In this document: one piece after another, positions 52,273 through 60,543 of the stretch
Position numbering within the stretch: the first letter of the stretch is position 1
How the letters are laid out: each line of letters opens with the position of its first letter
Origin: Sphingomonas sp. DG1-23
Lineage (GTDB): Bacteria; Pseudomonadota; Alphaproteobacteria; Sphingomonadales; Sphingomonadaceae
Assembly: GCF_030730875.1 (NCBI RefSeq)
Contig: NZ_JAVAMA010000002.1
Coordinates: 186,001 to 250,000, forward strand
Length of the DNA: 64,000 nucleotides
Direction of reading: 5' to 3'
The notes under the pieces: model-generated
The model's database searches: none
The model's input: the letters and a program-made list of their open reading frames with translations, nothing else
Told to the model about the DNA's origin: nothing
Program-made: the position numbers and the translations under genes

Positions 52273-53421
52273 TCACCCCCCCACCAATTCGCGGCCGATC
52301 AGCATCCGGCGGATCTCGTTGGTCCCTGCGCCGATGTCGAGCAATTTGGCGTCGCGGGCGAAGCGTTCGACCGGCCAGTCCCTGGTATAGCCCGCGCCGC
52401 CCAGCGCCTGGATCGCCTCGAGCGAGACCTTCACCGCGTTCTCCGATGCCAGGAGGATCGCCCCCGCCGCGTCGAACCGGGTGGTGCGGCCGGCGTCGCA
52501 ATTCTTCGCCACCGTGTAGACATAGGCCCGGGCGCTGTTGAGCGCGACGTACATGTCCGCGACCTTGGCCTGCATCAGCTGGAAATGCCCGATCGGCTGG
52601 CCGAATTGCTTGCGCTCGCGCAGATAGGGGAGGACCACGTCGAGGCAGGCCTGCATGATGCCTAGCTGGATCCCGGCGAGCACGGTACGCTCGTAATCGA
52701 GCCCCGACATCAGCACGCCGACGCCGCCGTTGAGCGGGCCCATGACGTTCTCTTCGGGCACCTCGCAATCGTTGAACACCAGCTCGGCGGTGGGCGAGCC
52801 GCGCATTCCCATCTTGTCGATCTTCTGACCGATCGAGAAGCCGGGCATATGCTTCTCGATCAGGAAGGTGGTGATCCCGCGCGATCCCTCCCCGGTCTTG
52901 GCGTAGACGACGAGCGTGTCGGCATAGGCCGCGTTGGTGATCCAGAATTTGGTGCCGTTGAGGACATAGCCGTTCGCCGTCTTCTCGGCGCGCAGCTTCA
53001 TCGAGACGACGTCCGAACCTGCGCCCGCCTCGGACATTGCGAGGCTGCCGACATGCTCGCCCGAGATCAGTTTGGGGAGATATTTCGCCTTCTGCTCGGG
53101 GCTCGCCCAGCGGCTGATCTGGTTGACGCACAGGTTCGAATGCGCGCCGTAGGAAAGGCCGATCGAGGCCGAGGCGCGGCTGACTTCCTCGCACGCGATG
53201 ACATGCTCGAGATAGCCGAGCCCGAGCCCGCCATATTCCTCGTCGACGGTGATGCCGTGCAATCCGAGTTCACCCATCGCCGGCCAGAGCTCGCGCGGGA
53301 ACCAGTCCTCGGCATCGATCTTCGAGGCGAGCGGTTCGATCCGCTCTTTGGCGAAGCGCGCGGTGGTGTCGCGGATCATGTCGGCGGTGTCGCCGAGACC
53401 GAAATCGAGCGTGGGTTCCAT
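52273..53421 (-). CDS. ivd: Isovaleryl-CoA dehydrogenase
   Basis: A 382-aa flavin acyl-CoA dehydrogenase oxidising isovaleryl-CoA to 3-methylcrotonyl-CoA, the substrate of MCC. The catalytic base is at the IVD-specific site: E244 in [11 protein letters not shown]. Other blocks are [20 protein letters not shown] and [20 protein letters not shown]. Ends with [17 protein letters not shown]. An AGGAGAGGCAG-ATG sequence gives the ribosome-binding site. Product and location beside the MCC subunits point to leucine catabolism. Confidence 0.94.
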   Translation of the reverse strand: MEPTLDFGLGDTADMIRDTTARFAKERIEPLASKIDAEDWFPRELWPAMGELGLHGITVDEEYGGLGLGYLEHVIACEEVSRASASIGLSYGAHSNLCVNQISRWASPEQKAKYLPKLISGEHVGSLAMSEAGAGSDVVSMKLRAEKTANGYVLNGTKFWITNAAYADTLVVYAKTGEGSRGITTFLIEKHMPGFSIGQKIDKMGMRGSPTAELVFNDCEVPEENVMGPLNGGVGVLMSGLDYERTVLAGIQLGIMQACLDVVLPYLRERKQFGQPIGHFQLMQAKVADMYVALNSARAYVYTVAKNCDAGRTTRFDAAGAILLASENAVKVSLEAIQALGGAGYTRDWPVERFARDAKLLDIGAGTNEIRRMLIGRELVGG

Positions 53422-53435
53422 TCTGCCTCTCCTTG

Positions 53436-53459
53436 AGGACGTGTCAGTAATACTGTCCT
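53436..53459. promoter_or_regulatory. Candidate operator in the ivd leader
   Basis: CAGTA-A-TACTG (53445-53455) is a perfect 11-bp palindrome, flanked by AGGAC (53436-53440) and GTCCT (53455-53459). The half GTGTCA is at 53441-53446. It lies 15-38 bp upstream of the ivd start codon. GTGTCA followed at a short distance by ATAC is also seen upstream of hpd. Confidence 0.4.
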
Positions 53460-53502
53460 ATTTGCCGCGCTTTTCGCCGATTCCGCGGTGGATCACAAGG
53501 CT

Positions 53503-53856
53503 TCAGGCGGTAACGATCATTCCGTCTTCCAGCTTCACCGGCCAAGGCTGGAGGCGAGCCCCGACACAGGGTCCGCCGACGCAGACGCCGTCCTCGATCC
53601 GATAGAGTGCGCCGTGCCAGCTGCACTGGATCAGGCTCGCATCCGGCGTGAGATAGTCGTCGAGCTGCTGCGCGAGCGGCAGCGCCATGTGCGCGCAGAT
53701 ATCGACATAGCCATGGACCACATCGCCCTTGCGGACGACGAAGCCATGGAAGCGGCCGGCGCGGAGTTCGAGGACGAAATTGCGGGCGCTGTTGTCCGGG
53801 ACAAGGGCGAGCGGGCCGAGCGAGACGCCGGCAGGCGTGGCGGTGAGGCGGCTCAT
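53503..53856 (-). CDS. Rieske [2Fe-2S] domain protein
   Basis: A 117-aa soluble Rieske ferredoxin-like protein. The cluster ligands are C-x-H in DICAHMAL and C-x2-H in LIQCSWHGALY, with the full family spacing. It sits downstream of hmgA on the same strand (51-bp gap) and likely belongs to the tyrosine-catabolism operon, as a redox partner or an unrelated passenger. GGAGGA precedes the ATG. Confidence 0.88.
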   Translation of the reverse strand: MSRLTATPAGVSLGPLALVPDNSARNFVLELRAGRFHGFVVRKGDVVHGYVDICAHMALPLAQQLDDYLTPDASLIQCSWHGALYRIEDGVCVGGPCVGARLQPWPVKLEDGMIVTA

Positions 53857-53862
53857 ATCAGT

Positions 53863-53893
53863 TCCTCCCCGAGCTTTGCTCGGGGAGGAATTG
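53863..53893. repeat. Short hairpin repeat between Rieske gene and hmgA
   Basis: CCTCCCCGAGC-TTT-GCTCGGGGAGG is a perfect 11-bp stem with a 3-base loop, followed by AATTGGAGGGGG. It is a single tip module of the GGGGAGG family found elsewhere in the window, and its left arm overlaps the ribosome-binding site of the Rieske gene (minus strand GGAGGA). Confidence 0.85.
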
Positions 53894-53907
53894 GAGGGGG
53901 CAGCCCA

Positions 53908-55188
53908 TCACTTCGGCAATACCGCCTTGGGAAACCCCTTCCACGCGGCGTCGTAATCGGGCTGGGCGCGATCCAGCGCGAATTGCGTCGGCCGGTACGG
54001 CCAGCAGGTCTCGACCATGAATGCCATGGTTCCCGCGATCTTGTGCGGCTTGAGTTCGGCGTTGCTCGCGCTTTCCCAACTGGCGAGGTCCGGCCCGTGG
54101 CCGGCCATCAGATTGTGCAGCGAGAGCCCGCCCGGCGCGAAACCCTCCGCCTTCGCGTCATAGGCGCCGGTGATCAGCCCCATCGCCTCGCTCATCACGT
54201 TGCGGTGGAACCAGGGCGGGCGGAAGCTGTCCTCGGCGACCATCCAGCGCGGCGGGAAGATCACGAAATCCATATTGGCGCGGCCGTGCACGTCGCTGGG
54301 GGAGGTCAGCACCGTGAAGATAGACGGATCGGGATGATCGAAGCTCACCGTGTTGATAGTGTTGAAGCGGGCGAGATCATAGCGCCACGGCGCGAGATTG
54401 CCGTGCCACGCGACGACATCGAGCGGGCTATGGTCGAGCGTGGTCGTCCACAGGCTTCCCAACGACTTTTGCACAATCTCGAACGGCGTGTCGCGATCCT
54501 CGAACCAGGCTGCCGGGGTCTCGAAGTCGCGCGGATTGGCGAGGCCATTGGCGCCGATCGGGCCGAGATCGGGAAGGCGGAGCAGGCTCCCATGATTTTC
54601 GGCGACATAGCCACGCGCCGCGCCGTCGGGGAGGAGGGCGCGGAACTTCACGCCGCGGGGGATCAGCGCGACCTGTCCCGGGGCCACGTCGATCCGGCCG
54701 AGCTCGGTGAGGAGCTGGAGGCGTCCGGCCTGAGGGATGAACAGCAATTCGCCGTCGGCGTCGACGAAGATCCGCGCGTCCATGTCCCTGTTGGCGGCGT
54801 AGAGATGGACCGCGACGCCTTCGAGATCGGCGGGATCGCGGTTGGCGAGCATGGTGGTCATGCCGTCGATCAGGTCGGTGGGTGTGGCCGGATCGGCGAT
54901 CGGGTCCCAGCGCAGGCGGTTGGGGGCGAGGGGCTCCGCCACGGTGCCGGGGGCGAAGTGCTTCGCGCCGTCGTAGCGCACATAAGGCGGATGCTCGGCG
55001 CTCGGGCGCAGGCGATAGAGCCACGAGCGGCGATTCTCGTGGCGCGGCGCGGTGAACGCAGTGCCGGAGAGCTGCTCGGCATAGAGGCCGAAGGCGGGTT
55101 TCTGGGGCGAGTTGCGGCCGACGGGGAGCGCGCCGGGGACGGCTTCGGTCGAGACGTGGTTGCCGAAGCCGGGGAAATAGTCGGTCAT
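53908..55188 (-). CDS. hmgA: Homogentisate 1,2-dioxygenase
   Basis: A 426-aa non-heme Fe(II) dioxygenase opening the ring of homogentisate to maleylacetoacetate. Landmarks: [25 protein letters not shown]-like [15 protein letters not shown] and [20 protein letters not shown] with the ligand histidine region; [12 protein letters not shown] supplies another. The start at 55188 has AGGATC upstream; an in-frame start at 55290 runs through a repeat. Maleylacetoacetate isomerase and fumarylacetoacetase are not in the window. Confidence 0.95.
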   Translation of the reverse strand: MTDYFPGFGNHVSTEAVPGALPVGRNSPQKPAFGLYAEQLSGTAFTAPRHENRRSWLYRLRPSAEHPPYVRYDGAKHFAPGTVAEPLAPNRLRWDPIADPATPTDLIDGMTTMLANRDPADLEGVAVHLYAANRDMDARIFVDADGELLFIPQAGRLQLLTELGRIDVAPGQVALIPRGVKFRALLPDGAARGYVAENHGSLLRLPDLGPIGANGLANPRDFETPAAWFEDRDTPFEIVQKSLGSLWTTTLDHSPLDVVAWHGNLAPWRYDLARFNTINTVSFDHPDPSIFTVLTSPSDVHGRANMDFVIFPPRWMVAEDSFRPPWFHRNVMSEAMGLITGAYDAKAEGFAPGGLSLHNLMAGHGPDLASWESASNAELKPHKIAGTMAFMVETCWPYRPTQFALDRAQPDYDAAWKGFPKAVLPK

Positions 55189-55198
55189 AGAAGTGATC

Positions 55199-55337
55199 CT
55201 AAAACCCTTCTCCCTCCGGGAGAAGGAGGGGGCCGCTCGGCGCAGCCGGGTGGGAGGTTGAGGGTGAGCGACGTACCGCGTCGCCCTCACCCTTCCGCCG
55301 CTTCGCGGCGCCCTCCCTCTCCCGCTGGGAGAGGGAT
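55199..55337. repeat. Hairpin repeat, CTCCCTCCGGGAG type, copy 2
   Basis: CTTCTCCCTCCGGGAGAAGG on the left is a complete hairpin; CTCCCTCTCCCGCTGGGAGA on the right is a degenerate inverted partner. Inner modules GGTTGAGGGTGAGCGACG and CGTCGCCCTCACCCTTCC match the copy at 52128. It separates hmgA from hpd, so any operon must read through it. Confidence 0.88.
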
Positions 55338-56390
55338 TTACGCGTCGACCTTGATCACGCCGCGACGGATCTGGTCGAGCTCGATGCTCTCGAACAGCGC
55401 CTGGAAATTGCCGTTGCCGAAGCCTTCATTGCCCTTGCGCTGGATGATTTCGAAGAAGATCGGCCCGAACATGTTCTCGGTGAAGATCTGGAGCAGCAGG
55501 CCCTCGCCATTCTCTACACTGCCATCGATCAGGATGCGATTCTTGCGGAGCCGCTCGACGTCCTCGCCGTGCCCGGGCACGCGCTTGTCGATCAGCTCGA
55601 AATAGGTCTCGATCGTGTCCTGCAGGCGGACGCCGCGGGCGCGGAGGCGCTCGACGGTGTCGTAGATGTCGGGGGTGGTCAGCGCGAGATGCTGGATGCC
55701 CTCGCCATGATATTCGCGGATGAATTCCTCGATCTGGCTGGCATCGTCCTGGCTCTCGTTCAAGGGGATGCGGATCGCCTTGTCGGGGGCGATCATCGCC
55801 TGGCTGAACAGCCCGGTGGCCTGCCCCTTGATGTCGAAATATTTCTGCTCCTCGAAGCCGAAGAGCGTCTTGTAGAATTCCGACCACACCCGCATCTGGC
55901 CGCGGCGGACATTGTGGGTGAGATGGTCGAGCAGGTCGAGCCCGACATTGTTCTCCGCCTCGGCTTCCTGCCAGCCGGGGATCTCGGCCCAGTCGGCGTA
56001 GAGATCGGTGCCGTCCTGAATGAAATAGAGATACGAGCCGCCGATGCCGGTGATGACGGTGTCGTCCTCGTCGGTCGGCTGGGCGCCGTGGGCGAGCGCC
56101 CATTCCATTGCCCTGGCCGGATCGGCGACGCGGAACGCCATCGCGCTGGCCGAGGCGCCATGTTCGTTGCGGAACTGCGCGACGCGGCCGTCGGCATCGC
56201 GGTTGAGCATCAGATTGATGCGGCCCTGCTTGAACCGGGTTATGTTCTTGCTGAGGTGCCGGTGCGTCGGCACGAAGCCGAGCTGCTCGAACTGGCGCGC
56301 CATCGCCTCGGGGTCGGGCGAAGTGAATTCGACGAACTCGAAGCCGTTGAGGCCCAGAGGGTTATGGGGCGGATTTGCGGGATCGGTCAT
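55338..56390 (-). CDS. hpd: 4-Hydroxyphenylpyruvate dioxygenase
   Basis: A 350-aa non-heme Fe(II) enzyme of the VOC superfamily converting 4-hydroxyphenylpyruvate to homogentisate. Iron ligands: H156 in DHLTHNV, H234 in GIQHLALTT and E314 in [10 protein letters not shown]. The start [10 protein letters not shown] at 56390 coincides with the expected transcription start of a consensus promoter, so the transcript may be leaderless. An in-frame ATG at 56513 would add residues from a repeat. First gene of the tyrosine block. Confidence 0.95.
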   Translation of the reverse strand: MTDPANPPHNPLGLNGFEFVEFTSPDPEAMARQFEQLGFVPTHRHLSKNITRFKQGRINLMLNRDADGRVAQFRNEHGASASAMAFRVADPARAMEWALAHGAQPTDEDDTVITGIGGSYLYFIQDGTDLYADWAEIPGWQEAEAENNVGLDLLDHLTHNVRRGQMRVWSEFYKTLFGFEEQKYFDIKGQATGLFSQAMIAPDKAIRIPLNESQDDASQIEEFIREYHGEGIQHLALTTPDIYDTVERLRARGVRLQDTIETYFELIDKRVPGHGEDVERLRKNRILIDGSVENGEGLLLQIFTENMFGPIFFEIIQRKGNEGFGNGNFQALFESIELDQIRRGVIKVDA

Positions 56391-56396
56391 GACGGG

Positions 56397-56433
56397 ATTG
56401 TACCGCGGTGGCGTAGATAGTGTCAATTGATAC
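56397..56433 (-). promoter_or_regulatory. Consensus-like sigma70 promoter with overlapping palindrome for hpd
   Basis: On the minus strand TTGACA (56421-56426) and TACAAT (56397-56402) are separated by 18 bp. The -10 ends 6 bp before the hpd ATG, so the start point would fall at or next to the ATG. GTGTCAATTGATAC (56420-56433) is a 13-of-14 palindrome covering the -35, well placed for a repressor. Identity of the regulator is not visible. Confidence 0.68.
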
Positions 56434-56445
56434 CATCGATGCTCT

Positions 56446-56517
56446 GCGAAGCAGGAACCGGAGCCGCGGGCGATGCGGCCAGTAACCCTGGGCTCCTGCT
56501 TTGGCAGGAGCACCGGA
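56446..56517. repeat. Intergenic hairpin repeat, CTGGGCTCCTGCTTT family, copy 2
   Basis: CGAAGCAGGA near 56447 pairs with TCCTGCTTTGG at the right. The block CCTGGGCTCCTGCTTTGGCA, then GGAGCACCGG matches the copy at 4081-4151. It lies between hpd and the FAD/NAD(P)-binding gene, in a tandem minus-strand arrangement. Confidence 0.82.
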
Positions 56518-56519
56518 GA

Positions 56520-57866
56520 TTACAGCCCTTCGCCGCCCACCCAGTGCGCGTTGGACAGGCGGCGGGCGACGTTCCATGTCTGGGTGCGGATGTCGGGGAC
56601 CGCGACGATCTCCCAGAAAGCACCGCGCGTCATCGGGCCGAGCGCGTAGAGGTCCGGATTGGCGCGGCCGTCGGCGGCGATCGTCTGGCCCTGATTGTCG
56701 ACGTCGATGCCGAGATGCGCGGCGTCGGGACGGATCAGCCCGCGCGCCGCGAGCTTCTGGAGCAAAGGCTCCTCGGTGCGGGCGAGGTCGCCGAGCGGGC
56801 CGGTGCAATTGACGATGCGCTGGGCGAGCAGCGTCTCGACCGCGTCCGCGCCCCGGCGTCGGAGCTGGACATGGATGCCGTCGGGCCGCTCGTCGAAGCC
56901 GAGGGTCTTGCCGGCGATCACCTCGAGCTGGCCGCGCTCGATCACGGCCATCAGCCGGGCGTAGACCTCCGGCGCGAGGCGGTGGCGATGGACATCCCAC
57001 CATGGGCGGAGGTGGCGCAGGAAGCGGCCGCGCTCGGCCTCGCTGGCATTGCCCCACATCGCCTGGGTGAACGGGCGGAGTTCGTCGACGGCGTTGCGCC
57101 AGCCGACCGAGTCGCCGCGGCTGCGGACCGACTGGAGGAGGCGCGAGGCAGTGATGGCCGGACGTTCGTCGATCTTCCGCCAGTCGGCGCCGGGGCCGTG
57201 CGGGCGGGGGAGCAGGCCACGGCGCGAGAGCGCGATGATCTTGCCGCGGAAGCCGCGCGCATCGAGCAGCAGCACGACGTCGATCATCGTCAGGCCGGTG
57301 CCGATGACGAGGACGGTGTCGTCGGCGGCGAGATTCTCGGGGACCGAGGCGTGCCACGGATCGCCTTTGTAGCGCTGCGCCGACAGCTTTTCGGGGTCGA
57401 GGCCGGGAGGGTCGTGCGGCGGGAGATTGCCGACCGCGAGCACCGCGGCGTCGGCTTCGAGGGTGCTGCCGCGCACCCGGACCTTCACGCCGCCGTTCAA
57501 TTCGACGTCCTGCACCTCATCGCGGAGCAGGGTGAGCCGGCCGCCCGGATCCTTGAGCGCGGCTTCGAGCAATTCGCGGAGATATTCGCCGTAGGTGACG
57601 CGCGGGATGAACGCTGCGGGCGCTTCCGCCACGCCGCGCGCCTCGAGCCAGCGGACGAAGTGCGACGGATCGTCGGGAAAGGCGCTCATATTGCCGGCGC
57701 GGACGTTGAGCACATGGCTCGGATGCGCGGCGCCGTAAGCGAGGCCGGTGCCGGCGACCGGCGCGCGCTCGATCAGCGTCGCGCGCGGGCCCTTGTGGCG
57801 GAGCAGGTTGATCGCCTGCAGCGTGCCCGAAAACCCCGCGCCGATGATGGCGACATGCTCGATCAC
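56520..57866 (-). CDS. FAD/NAD(P)-binding protein
   Basis: A 448-aa protein of the FAD-NAD(P)-binding superfamily (PF13454-like): VAIIGAGFSGTLQAINLLR, GLAYGAAHPSHVLNVRAGNM and a second dinucleotide site VLVIGTGLTMIDVVLLL. The last part reads LYALGPMTRGAFWEIVAVPD. Related proteins are annotated as hydroxyacylglutathione or siderophore-like reductases without firm evidence. The start is GTG at 57866, 4 bp after the DUF6356 stop; no strong ribosome-binding site. Confidence 0.82.
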   Translation of the reverse strand: MIEHVAIIGAGFSGTLQAINLLRHKGPRATLIERAPVAGTGLAYGAAHPSHVLNVRAGNMSAFPDDPSHFVRWLEARGVAEAPAAFIPRVTYGEYLRELLEAALKDPGGRLTLLRDEVQDVELNGGVKVRVRGSTLEADAAVLAVGNLPPHDPPGLDPEKLSAQRYKGDPWHASVPENLAADDTVLVIGTGLTMIDVVLLLDARGFRGKIIALSRRGLLPRPHGPGADWRKIDERPAITASRLLQSVRSRGDSVGWRNAVDELRPFTQAMWGNASEAERGRFLRHLRPWWDVHRHRLAPEVYARLMAVIERGQLEVIAGKTLGFDERPDGIHVQLRRRGADAVETLLAQRIVNCTGPLGDLARTEEPLLQKLAARGLIRPDAAHLGIDVDNQGQTIAADGRANPDLYALGPMTRGAFWEIVAVPDIRTQTWNVARRLSNAHWVGGEGL

Positions 57867-57870
57867 GCGG

Positions 57871-58137
57871 CTAGATTTCGTATTCGATCTGCCACTCGGG
57901 CTGCTGGAACGCCGGGCGTTCCTGCGAGAAAGCGGGCTGGCGCGCCTTCATCTGGGCGTAGAGCTTCTTGACCGTGTCGCTCGCGGTGCGGACGAACAGG
58001 TTGGGCAACACGGCGTGGACGAGGCAGGCGGCGCCCCCGATCATCATGGTGATGCCGAAGCGCGACGCAGTGGCGGCGTGCTCGCCATAGCTCTCACCGA
58101 CGCTGCGCGGGTGAGCGAGGAAGAAGCGATCGATCAT
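57871..58137 (-). CDS. DUF6356 small membrane protein
   Basis: An 88-aa protein: FFLAHPRSVGESYGEHAATA, then a membrane segment FGITMMIGGAACLVHAVLPN and FVRTASDTVKKLYAQM. The pattern fits DUF6356, common in sphingomonads. No function known. First of two genes with the FAD/NAD(P)-binding protein; divergent from the MFS carrier with 99 bp between start codons. Confidence 0.75.
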   Translation of the reverse strand: MIDRFFLAHPRSVGESYGEHAATASRFGITMMIGGAACLVHAVLPNLFVRTASDTVKKLYAQMKARQPAFSQERPAFQQPEWQIEYEI

Positions 58138-58236
58138 CCCGCCCGTTTAGGCGCATGCGCCGCCGCTGTGAAGCGCAAGGGGTTTGCAGCTGCGCCGGCT
58201 TGTGGTTGGGTAACGATAACAAGAGGGGAGCGATTC

Positions 58237-59910
58237 ATGGCCGAGAGCGCGGGGCAGCCCGACCACCACCAGGCGACGCAGAACGAGAAACTGGTGATCG
58301 CGGCATCGTCGCTGGGCACGGTGTTCGAATGGTATGATTTCTATCTCTACGGTCTCCTCGCGACGATCATCTCGGCCAAATTCTTCTCAGGCGTGAACGA
58401 GACCACCGGGTTCATCTTCGCACTGGCGGCGTTCGCGGCGGGCTTCGCGGTACGGCCGTTCGGCGCGCTGGTGTTCGGGCGGATCGGCGATCTGGTCGGG
58501 CGCAAGAACACTTTCCTCGTCACGATGGCGATCATGGGCCTCTCGACCTTCACGGTCGGCCTCTTGCCGAGCTACGCGTCGATCGGCGTCGCCGCACCGG
58601 TGATCCTGATCGTCCTCAGGCTGGCGCAGGGGCTCGCGCTGGGAGGCGAATATGGCGGTGCCGCGACCTATGTCGCCGAGCACGCGCCCAACAACAAGCG
58701 CGGGCTCTATACGAGCTGGATCCAGACCACTGCGACTCTCGGGCTGTTCGCGGCGTTGCTGGTGGTGATCGGAACGCGCTGGATCATCGGCGAATCGGCG
58801 TTCGCCGATTGGGGCTGGCGCGTGCCGTTCCTCGTCTCGATCGTGCTGCTCGGCGTATCGATGTGGATCCGGCTCCAGCTCAACGAGAGCCCGGTGTTCC
58901 AGAAAATGAAGGACGAGGGCACCACCTCGAAGGCGCCGCTGACCGAGGCGTTCGGCCAGTGGAACAATCTGCGCCTCGTGCTGATCGCCCTGTTCGGCGC
59001 GGTCGTGGGGCAGGCAGTGGTCTGGTACACCGGGCAATTCTACGCTCTGTTCTTCCTCGAGAAGACGCTCAAGGTCGATGGCTGGACGACCAACATCCTG
59101 ATCGCGATCGCGCTGGCGATCGGCACGCCGTTCTTCGTATTCTTCGGCTGGCTGAGCGACCGGATCGGGCGCAAGCCGATCATCCTCGCCGGCTGCGCGA
59201 TCGCCGCCGCGAGCTATTTCCCCTTGTTCGGGCTGCTCACCGAAGCCGCCAACCCCGCACTGGCGCACGCGCAGCGGAGCGCGCCGGTGTCGGTGACCGC
59301 CGATCCGGCCGAATGTTCGTTCCAGTTCGATCCGATCGGCAAGAACAAGTTCGATCGCAGCAGCTGCGACATCGCCAAGGCATTCCTCGCCAAACAGGGC
59401 GTCGCCTATCGCAACGTGGAAGCGCCGGCGGGGACCACCGCGACGGTCCAGATCGGAGCGCAGCAGGTGCCGGTCTATGATCCGCGCAAGGAAAAACTGA
59501 CCGAGGACGCCGTGGCGACGATCGGCATCGCCGACTTCCAGGATGCCGCCAAGGCGGCGTTGGCCGAAGCGGGCTATCCCGCCAGGGCCGATCCGGCGGC
59601 GATCAACCAGCCGATGGTGGTGGCGGTGCTGACCGCGCTCGTGCTGCTGGTGACCATGGTCTACGGGCCGATCGCGGCGATGCTGGTCGAACTGTTCCCC
59701 AGCCGCATCCGCTACACCTCGATGTCGCTGCCGTATCATATCGGCAATGGCTGGTTCGGCGGGTTCCTGCCGGCGACGGCGTTCGCGATGGTCGCGGCGA
59801 CCGGGGATATCTATTACGGGCTGTGGTATCCGGTGGTCGCGGCAGTGGTGACGTTGGTGCTCGGGCTGTTCCTGCTGCCCGAGACCCATAAGCGCTCGAT
59901 CGACGATTGA
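58237..59910 (+). CDS. MFS transporter (metabolite:H+ symporter family) with a large periplasmic insert
   Basis: A 557-aa 12-TM carrier. N-terminal FEWYDFYLYGLLATII, GRIGDLVGRKNTFLVTM, LRLAQGLALGGEYGGAATYV and WGWRVPFLVS place it in the MHS subgroup (ProP, ShiA, citrate carriers). Residues about 338-458 between later helices form an extra soluble segment with C360 and C377 and charged stretches, presumably periplasmic. The substrate is unknown. AGAGGGGAG lies 6 nt before the ATG; longer in-frame readings upstream are rejected. Confidence 0.9.
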   Translation: MAESAGQPDHHQATQNEKLVIAASSLGTVFEWYDFYLYGLLATIISAKFFSGVNETTGFIFALAAFAAGFAVRPFGALVFGRIGDLVGRKNTFLVTMAIMGLSTFTVGLLPSYASIGVAAPVILIVLRLAQGLALGGEYGGAATYVAEHAPNNKRGLYTSWIQTTATLGLFAALLVVIGTRWIIGESAFADWGWRVPFLVSIVLLGVSMWIRLQLNESPVFQKMKDEGTTSKAPLTEAFGQWNNLRLVLIALFGAVVGQAVVWYTGQFYALFFLEKTLKVDGWTTNILIAIALAIGTPFFVFFGWLSDRIGRKPIILAGCAIAAASYFPLFGLLTEAANPALAHAQRSAPVSVTADPAECSFQFDPIGKNKFDRSSCDIAKAFLAKQGVAYRNVEAPAGTTATVQIGAQQVPVYDPRKEKLTEDAVATIGIADFQDAAKAALAEAGYPARADPAAINQPMVVAVLTALVLLVTMVYGPIAAMLVELFPSRIRYTSMSLPYHIGNGWFGGFLPATAFAMVAATGDIYYGLWYPVVAAVVTLVLGLFLLPETHKRSIDD

Positions 59911-59918
59911 CCGGCGGC

Positions 59919-59944
59919 GCCGGGGGCCTGCATTAGACCCCGGC
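59919..59944. other. Hairpin before nasT
   Basis: GCCGGGG and CCCCGGC form a perfect 7-bp stem around a 12-base loop, 8 bp after the MFS stop codon and 17 bp before the nasT start. There is no U-tract, so it is not a standard terminator. It could stabilise the MFS transcript end or affect nasT translation. Confidence 0.45.
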
Positions 59945-59961
59945 TCCTGGGGAATGCTTCT

Positions 59962-60543
59962 TTGCGGATCGTGATCGTCGACGACAGCGGATTGCGCGCG
60001 ACCGTGCTCGAAGAGGGGCTGCGGGACGCGGGCTATGACGACATCCATGTCGTGCCGCCGCAGGGCGCCTTCGTCGCCAAGATCGAGCGGATGGCGCCCG
60101 ACGTGGTGTTGATGGACCTCGGCAGCCCGAGCCGCGACACGCTGGAGGAAATGCTCGCGGTGAGCCGCGCGCTGGCCCGGCCGATCGCGATGTTCGTCGA
60201 TCAGTCCGACGAGACGATGATCGGCGCGGCGATCGATGCGGGAGTCTCGGCCTATGTCGTCGACGGGCTTCGCAAAGACCGGGTCAAGCCGATCCTCGAT
60301 CTCGCGATCCGCCGCTTCAATGCCTTTGCCCGGATGCAGACCGAGCTCGACGAGGCACGCACCGCGCTGGCCGACCGGAAGGTCATCGATCGCGCCAAGG
60401 CGATATTGATGCAGACCCGCGGGCTGACCGAGCCCGAGGCCTACACGCTGCTGCGCTCCACCGCGATGAGCCAAAGCAAGCGCATCGCCGATGTCGCCGA
60501 GGCGCTGATCACCGCCCATGGCCTGTTGGGAGGGCTGCAATGA
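59962..60543 (+). CDS. nasT: Nitrate-responsive ANTAR-domain antiterminator NasT
   Basis: A 193-aa protein: receiver domain (1-120, IVIVDDSG with D7/D8, VVLMDLGSPSRDT with D52) and C-terminal ANTAR RNA-binding helix bundle (KVIDRAKAILMQTRGLTEPE, then LLRSTAMSQSKRIADVAEAL). In Paracoccus and Azotobacter, NasS holds NasT; nitrate releases it to bind leader RNA and prevent termination. The start is TTG at 59962, the only one keeping the full first beta-strand; GGGGA lies upstream. Overlaps nasS by ATGA. The likely target is at 61801-61921. Confidence 0.92.
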   Translation: MRIVIVDDSGLRATVLEEGLRDAGYDDIHVVPPQGAFVAKIERMAPDVVLMDLGSPSRDTLEEMLAVSRALARPIAMFVDQSDETMIGAAIDAGVSAYVVDGLRKDRVKPILDLAIRRFNAFARMQTELDEARTALADRKVIDRAKAILMQTRGLTEPEAYTLLRSTAMSQSKRIADVAEALITAHGLLGGLQ

